DNA of 64,000 nucleotides from Streptomyces scabiei 87.22 (lineage in GTDB: Bacteria; Actinomycetota; Actinomycetes; Streptomycetales; Streptomycetaceae). Positions 61,986-64,000 of this stretch are shown piece after piece. The DNA lies in NCBI RefSeq assembly GCF_000091305.1, contig NC_013929.1, positions 1,116,001 to 1,180,000 of the forward strand. Direction: 5' to 3'. The notes beneath the pieces were generated by a model that ran no database searches, was not told the origin of the DNA, and saw nothing but the letters and a program-made list of their open reading frames with translations. Every line of letters starts with the position of its first letter. Positions within the stretch are counted from its first letter, which is position 1. The position numbers and the translations under genes were made by a program.

Positions 61986-64000
61986 TGCGTGTACGACTGG
62001 CACGGAGAACGGACGCGCTGCTGTTGGCGGTGACCACGGCGGCGCTGGTCGTCGGCGGGGTCGCCCGGCTCGCCGACGCGCCCGACGTGGCCGATCTGTG
62101 CTGGGCGGCCGGGACCGTGGCGGCGGTGGTCCCGTCGGTGGTCTGGATCCTGCGCGCCCTGCATCAGGGGCACGCGGGAGTCGACGTGATCGCCGTCCTT
62201 GCCCTGGGCGGCACGCTCGCCGTACGCGAGTACCTGGCCGGGGCTCTGATCGCGGTGATGCTCGCCACCGGCAGGGCGCTGGAGGCCGCGGCGCGACGGC
62301 GGGCGTCCCGCGATCTCAGCGCGTTGGTGCGGCACGCCCCACGGTCGGCGCGCCGCCGCACGGGGGTCGAGATACACACCGTCCCCCTGGCCGAGGTCGC
62401 GGTGGACGATCTGCTGGTGGTCGGGCCCGGCGAGGTCGTTCCGGTGAACGGCCGCGTCGTCGATCGCCTCGCCGTCCTGGACGAGTCGGTGCTCACCGGT
62501 GAGTCGCTGCCCGTCGAACACGGCCGGGGCGAACTGGTGCGCAGCGGCACAGTCAACGCGGGTACCGCCTTCGAACTGCGGGCCACCGCCACCGAGGAGG
62601 ACAGCGCCTACGCCGAGATCGTCCGGCTCGCCCGGCAGGCCGGTGCCGAGACGGCCCCGGTGGTGCGTCTGGCCGACCGGTACGCCGCGTGGTTCGTCCC
62701 GCTGAGCCTGGTCGTGGCGGGTCTGGCCTGGCTGTTCGGCGGGTCGGCGACCTCCGCGGTCGCGGTGCTGGTGGTCGCCACGCCCTGCCCCCTGCTGCTC
62801 GCCGCTCCCGTGGCGATCGTCTCGGGCCTCTCACGGGCGGCCCGGCTGGGTGTCGTCGTCCGTGACGGCGGCGCCCTGGAGAGCCTGGGCCGGGCCCGGA
62901 CGCTGGTCCTGGACAAGACGGGCACGCTCACGGCCGGGCGCCCTCGTGTGGTGGACGTCGCCGTGGCCCCGGGCTCCGATCCGGCGGAGGTGCTGCGCCG
63001 GGCCGCCTCCCTCGACCGGTACTCCCCGCACGTCCTGGCCCAGGCGCTCGTGGACGAGGCCCATCGACGCGGACTGGAGCTGTCCTTGCCGACGGACGTC
63101 CATGAGATGCCGGGACGCGGCACCACAGGCATCGTGGACGGCCTGCCGCTGTCCGTTGGCCGGATGCCCGTCGGGGCCGAGACCACCGCATGGGTCCGCG
63201 CGGTCGACAACCGGGCCGTGCTCGACGGCGCGACCGTGGTCTGGGTGGCCGACGACGGTGACGTGACCGGTGCCGCTCTGCTGCGTGATCCACTGCGCCG
63301 GGACGCGCCGAGGACACTGCGCCGGCTGCGTGCGGCCGGCATACGGCGCCTGACGATGCTCACCGGTGACCGCGCCGAACCCGCCCGCGAGGTCGCCACC
63401 GTTCTCGGTCTCGACGACGTGCGCACGGGGCAGTCCCCCGCCGACAAGGTCGCGGCGGTACGAGCCGAACGCTCCCGGGCCGTCACCGTGATGGTCGGCG
63501 ACGGTGTCAACGACGCACCGGCACTCGCCGCCGCCGACGTCGGTGTCGCCATGGGGGCACGTGGCTCCGGCGCCTCCTCCGAAGCGGCCGACGTCGTGCT
63601 CACCACGGACCGCGTGGACCGGCTCGCCGACGCCATGGGGATCGCCGTACGCGCCCGCCGCATCGCCGTGCAGAGCGCGCTGGGCGGCATGGTCATGTCG
63701 CTGGCCGCGATGGTGGCGGCGGCCTTCGGGCTGCTCCCTCCGGCCGCGGGGGCCCTCCTCCAGGAAGGCATCGACGTGGCCGTCATCCTCAACGCCCTGC
63801 GCGCGCTCCTGCCCGACCGCAAGGACGTGCAGGTGCTCACGCCCACCGCGGAGCGGCTGGTCCACCGGTTCGCGGCCGAGCACGACGACCTGCGGGAGGT
63901 CGTGGAGGCCGTCCGTACGGCGGCCGACCGGCTCTCCGAGGCGCCCCCGGACGCGGCGCGGACATCCGTCGAGGAGGTGCACCGGCTGCTGACCGAACGG
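61985..64000 (+). CDS. Heavy-metal-translocating P1B-type ATPase (3' end outside window)
   Basis: 672 codons are visible from the ATG at 61985 and the frame is still open at the edge. Motifs in order: VLDESVLTGESLPVEHG (actuator TGES), VVATPCPLLLAAPVAIVSGL (membrane TPCP in place of the usual CPC), VLDKTGTLTAGRP (phosphorylated Asp), RLTMLTGDRAEP and VMVGDGVNDAPALAAADVG. No N-terminal metal-binding domain is present. It expels a metal cation at ATP cost; which one cannot be told, though TPCP is unlike the copper CPC type. It lies to the right of two CstR-type operators, perhaps by chance. Confidence 0.9.
   Translation, partial: MRVRLARRTDALLLAVTTAALVVGGVARLADAPDVADLCWAAGTVAAVVPSVVWILRALHQGHAGVDVIAVLALGGTLAVREYLAGALIAVMLATGRALEAAARRRASRDLSALVRHAPRSARRRTGVEIHTVPLAEVAVDDLLVVGPGEVVPVNGRVVDRLAVLDESVLTGESLPVEHGRGELVRSGTVNAGTAFELRATATEEDSAYAEIVRLARQAGAETAPVVRLADRYAAWFVPLSLVVAGLAWLFGGSATSAVAVLVVATPCPLLLAAPVAIVSGLSRAARLGVVVRDGGALESLGRARTLVLDKTGTLTAGRPRVVDVAVAPGSDPAEVLRRAASLDRYSPHVLAQALVDEAHRRGLELSLPTDVHEMPGRGTTGIVDGLPLSVGRMPVGAETTAWVRAVDNRAVLDGATVVWVADDGDVTGAALLRDPLRRDAPRTLRRLRAAGIRRLTMLTGDRAEPAREVATVLGLDDVRTGQSPADKVAAVRAERSRAVTVMVGDGVNDAPALAAADVGVAMGARGSGASSEAADVVLTTDRVDRLADAMGIAVRARRIAVQSALGGMVMSLAAMVAAAFGLLPPAAGALLQEGIDVAVILNALRALLPDRKDVQVLTPTAERLVHRFAAEHDDLREVVEAVRTAADRLSEAPPDAARTSVEEVHRLLTER

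Overview
The window is high-GC actinobacterial DNA. Its secreted enzymes with Tat or Sec signals, SigE-family sigma factor, LuxR and NarL regulators, lipoproteins and GTG starts all point to Streptomyces or a close relative. It reads like accessory or chromosome-arm sequence: many secreted proteins, several decayed regulators, an insertion sequence and truncated genes.

Layout. 1-7000: 3' part of a large LuxR regulator, a secreted Ig-like protein and a large secreted subtilase. 7000-18100: a worn region. It holds an SRPBCC protein lying between two relics of a histidine kinase, a secreted I36-type protein, an ArsR-like regulator, a broken NADAR gene, an intact histidine kinase, an IS5-type remnant, a GQAGN-repeat secreted protein split by a complete IS3-family element, and a NarL-type response regulator whose own kinase survives only as a frameshifted tail. 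18400-22100: a secreted TAP-type peptidase and a secreted protein-arginine deiminase. 22400-27900: a SigE-family sigma factor with a membrane partner, an AraC regulator with an unclear 5' end, a penicillin-binding lipoprotein lacking its catalytic motifs, a membrane protein and a SUKH protein. A tRNA-Trp lies at 27956-28029.

28373-36555 is an arabinan/arabinoside utilisation locus: a divergent GH127 enzyme, then GH43, GH54 and GH43 enzymes each ending in a CBM42 module, with strong hairpins between the forward genes. 36971-41186 holds a sugar-nucleotide epimerase, a membrane protein, a frameshifted multi-pass membrane protein and a truncated alcohol dehydrogenase.

41223-56022 is the most striking part. 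It gathers equivalents of the Mycobacterium DosR dormancy regulon: an Rv2004c-like kinase with an Rv2005c-like universal stress protein, an Rv1733c-like membrane protein, nicotinate phosphoribosyltransferase, DUF1876 (Rv1738-like), Hsp20, DUF1918-HTH-PPOX, two CBS-BON proteins, another tandem USP, and a complete hydBGDA-type group 3b [NiFe]-hydrogenase operon with a maturation protease. Palindromic sites of the form GGG(A/C)C-N4-GGCCC occur at the operon heads and resemble DosR/OsdR boxes. The genes would act together in oxygen limitation: redox balancing by hydrogenase, NAD salvage, protein protection and ribosome or energy-state sensing. The regulator itself is not in the window.

56052-57867 is a TetR/oxidoreductase divergon with three operators. 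58113-61604 is a persulfide-sensing CstR-type regulon (rhodanese, TauE/SafE, rhodanese, persulfide dioxygenase-like fusion) with three matching operators. A heavy-metal P-type ATPase runs off the right edge.
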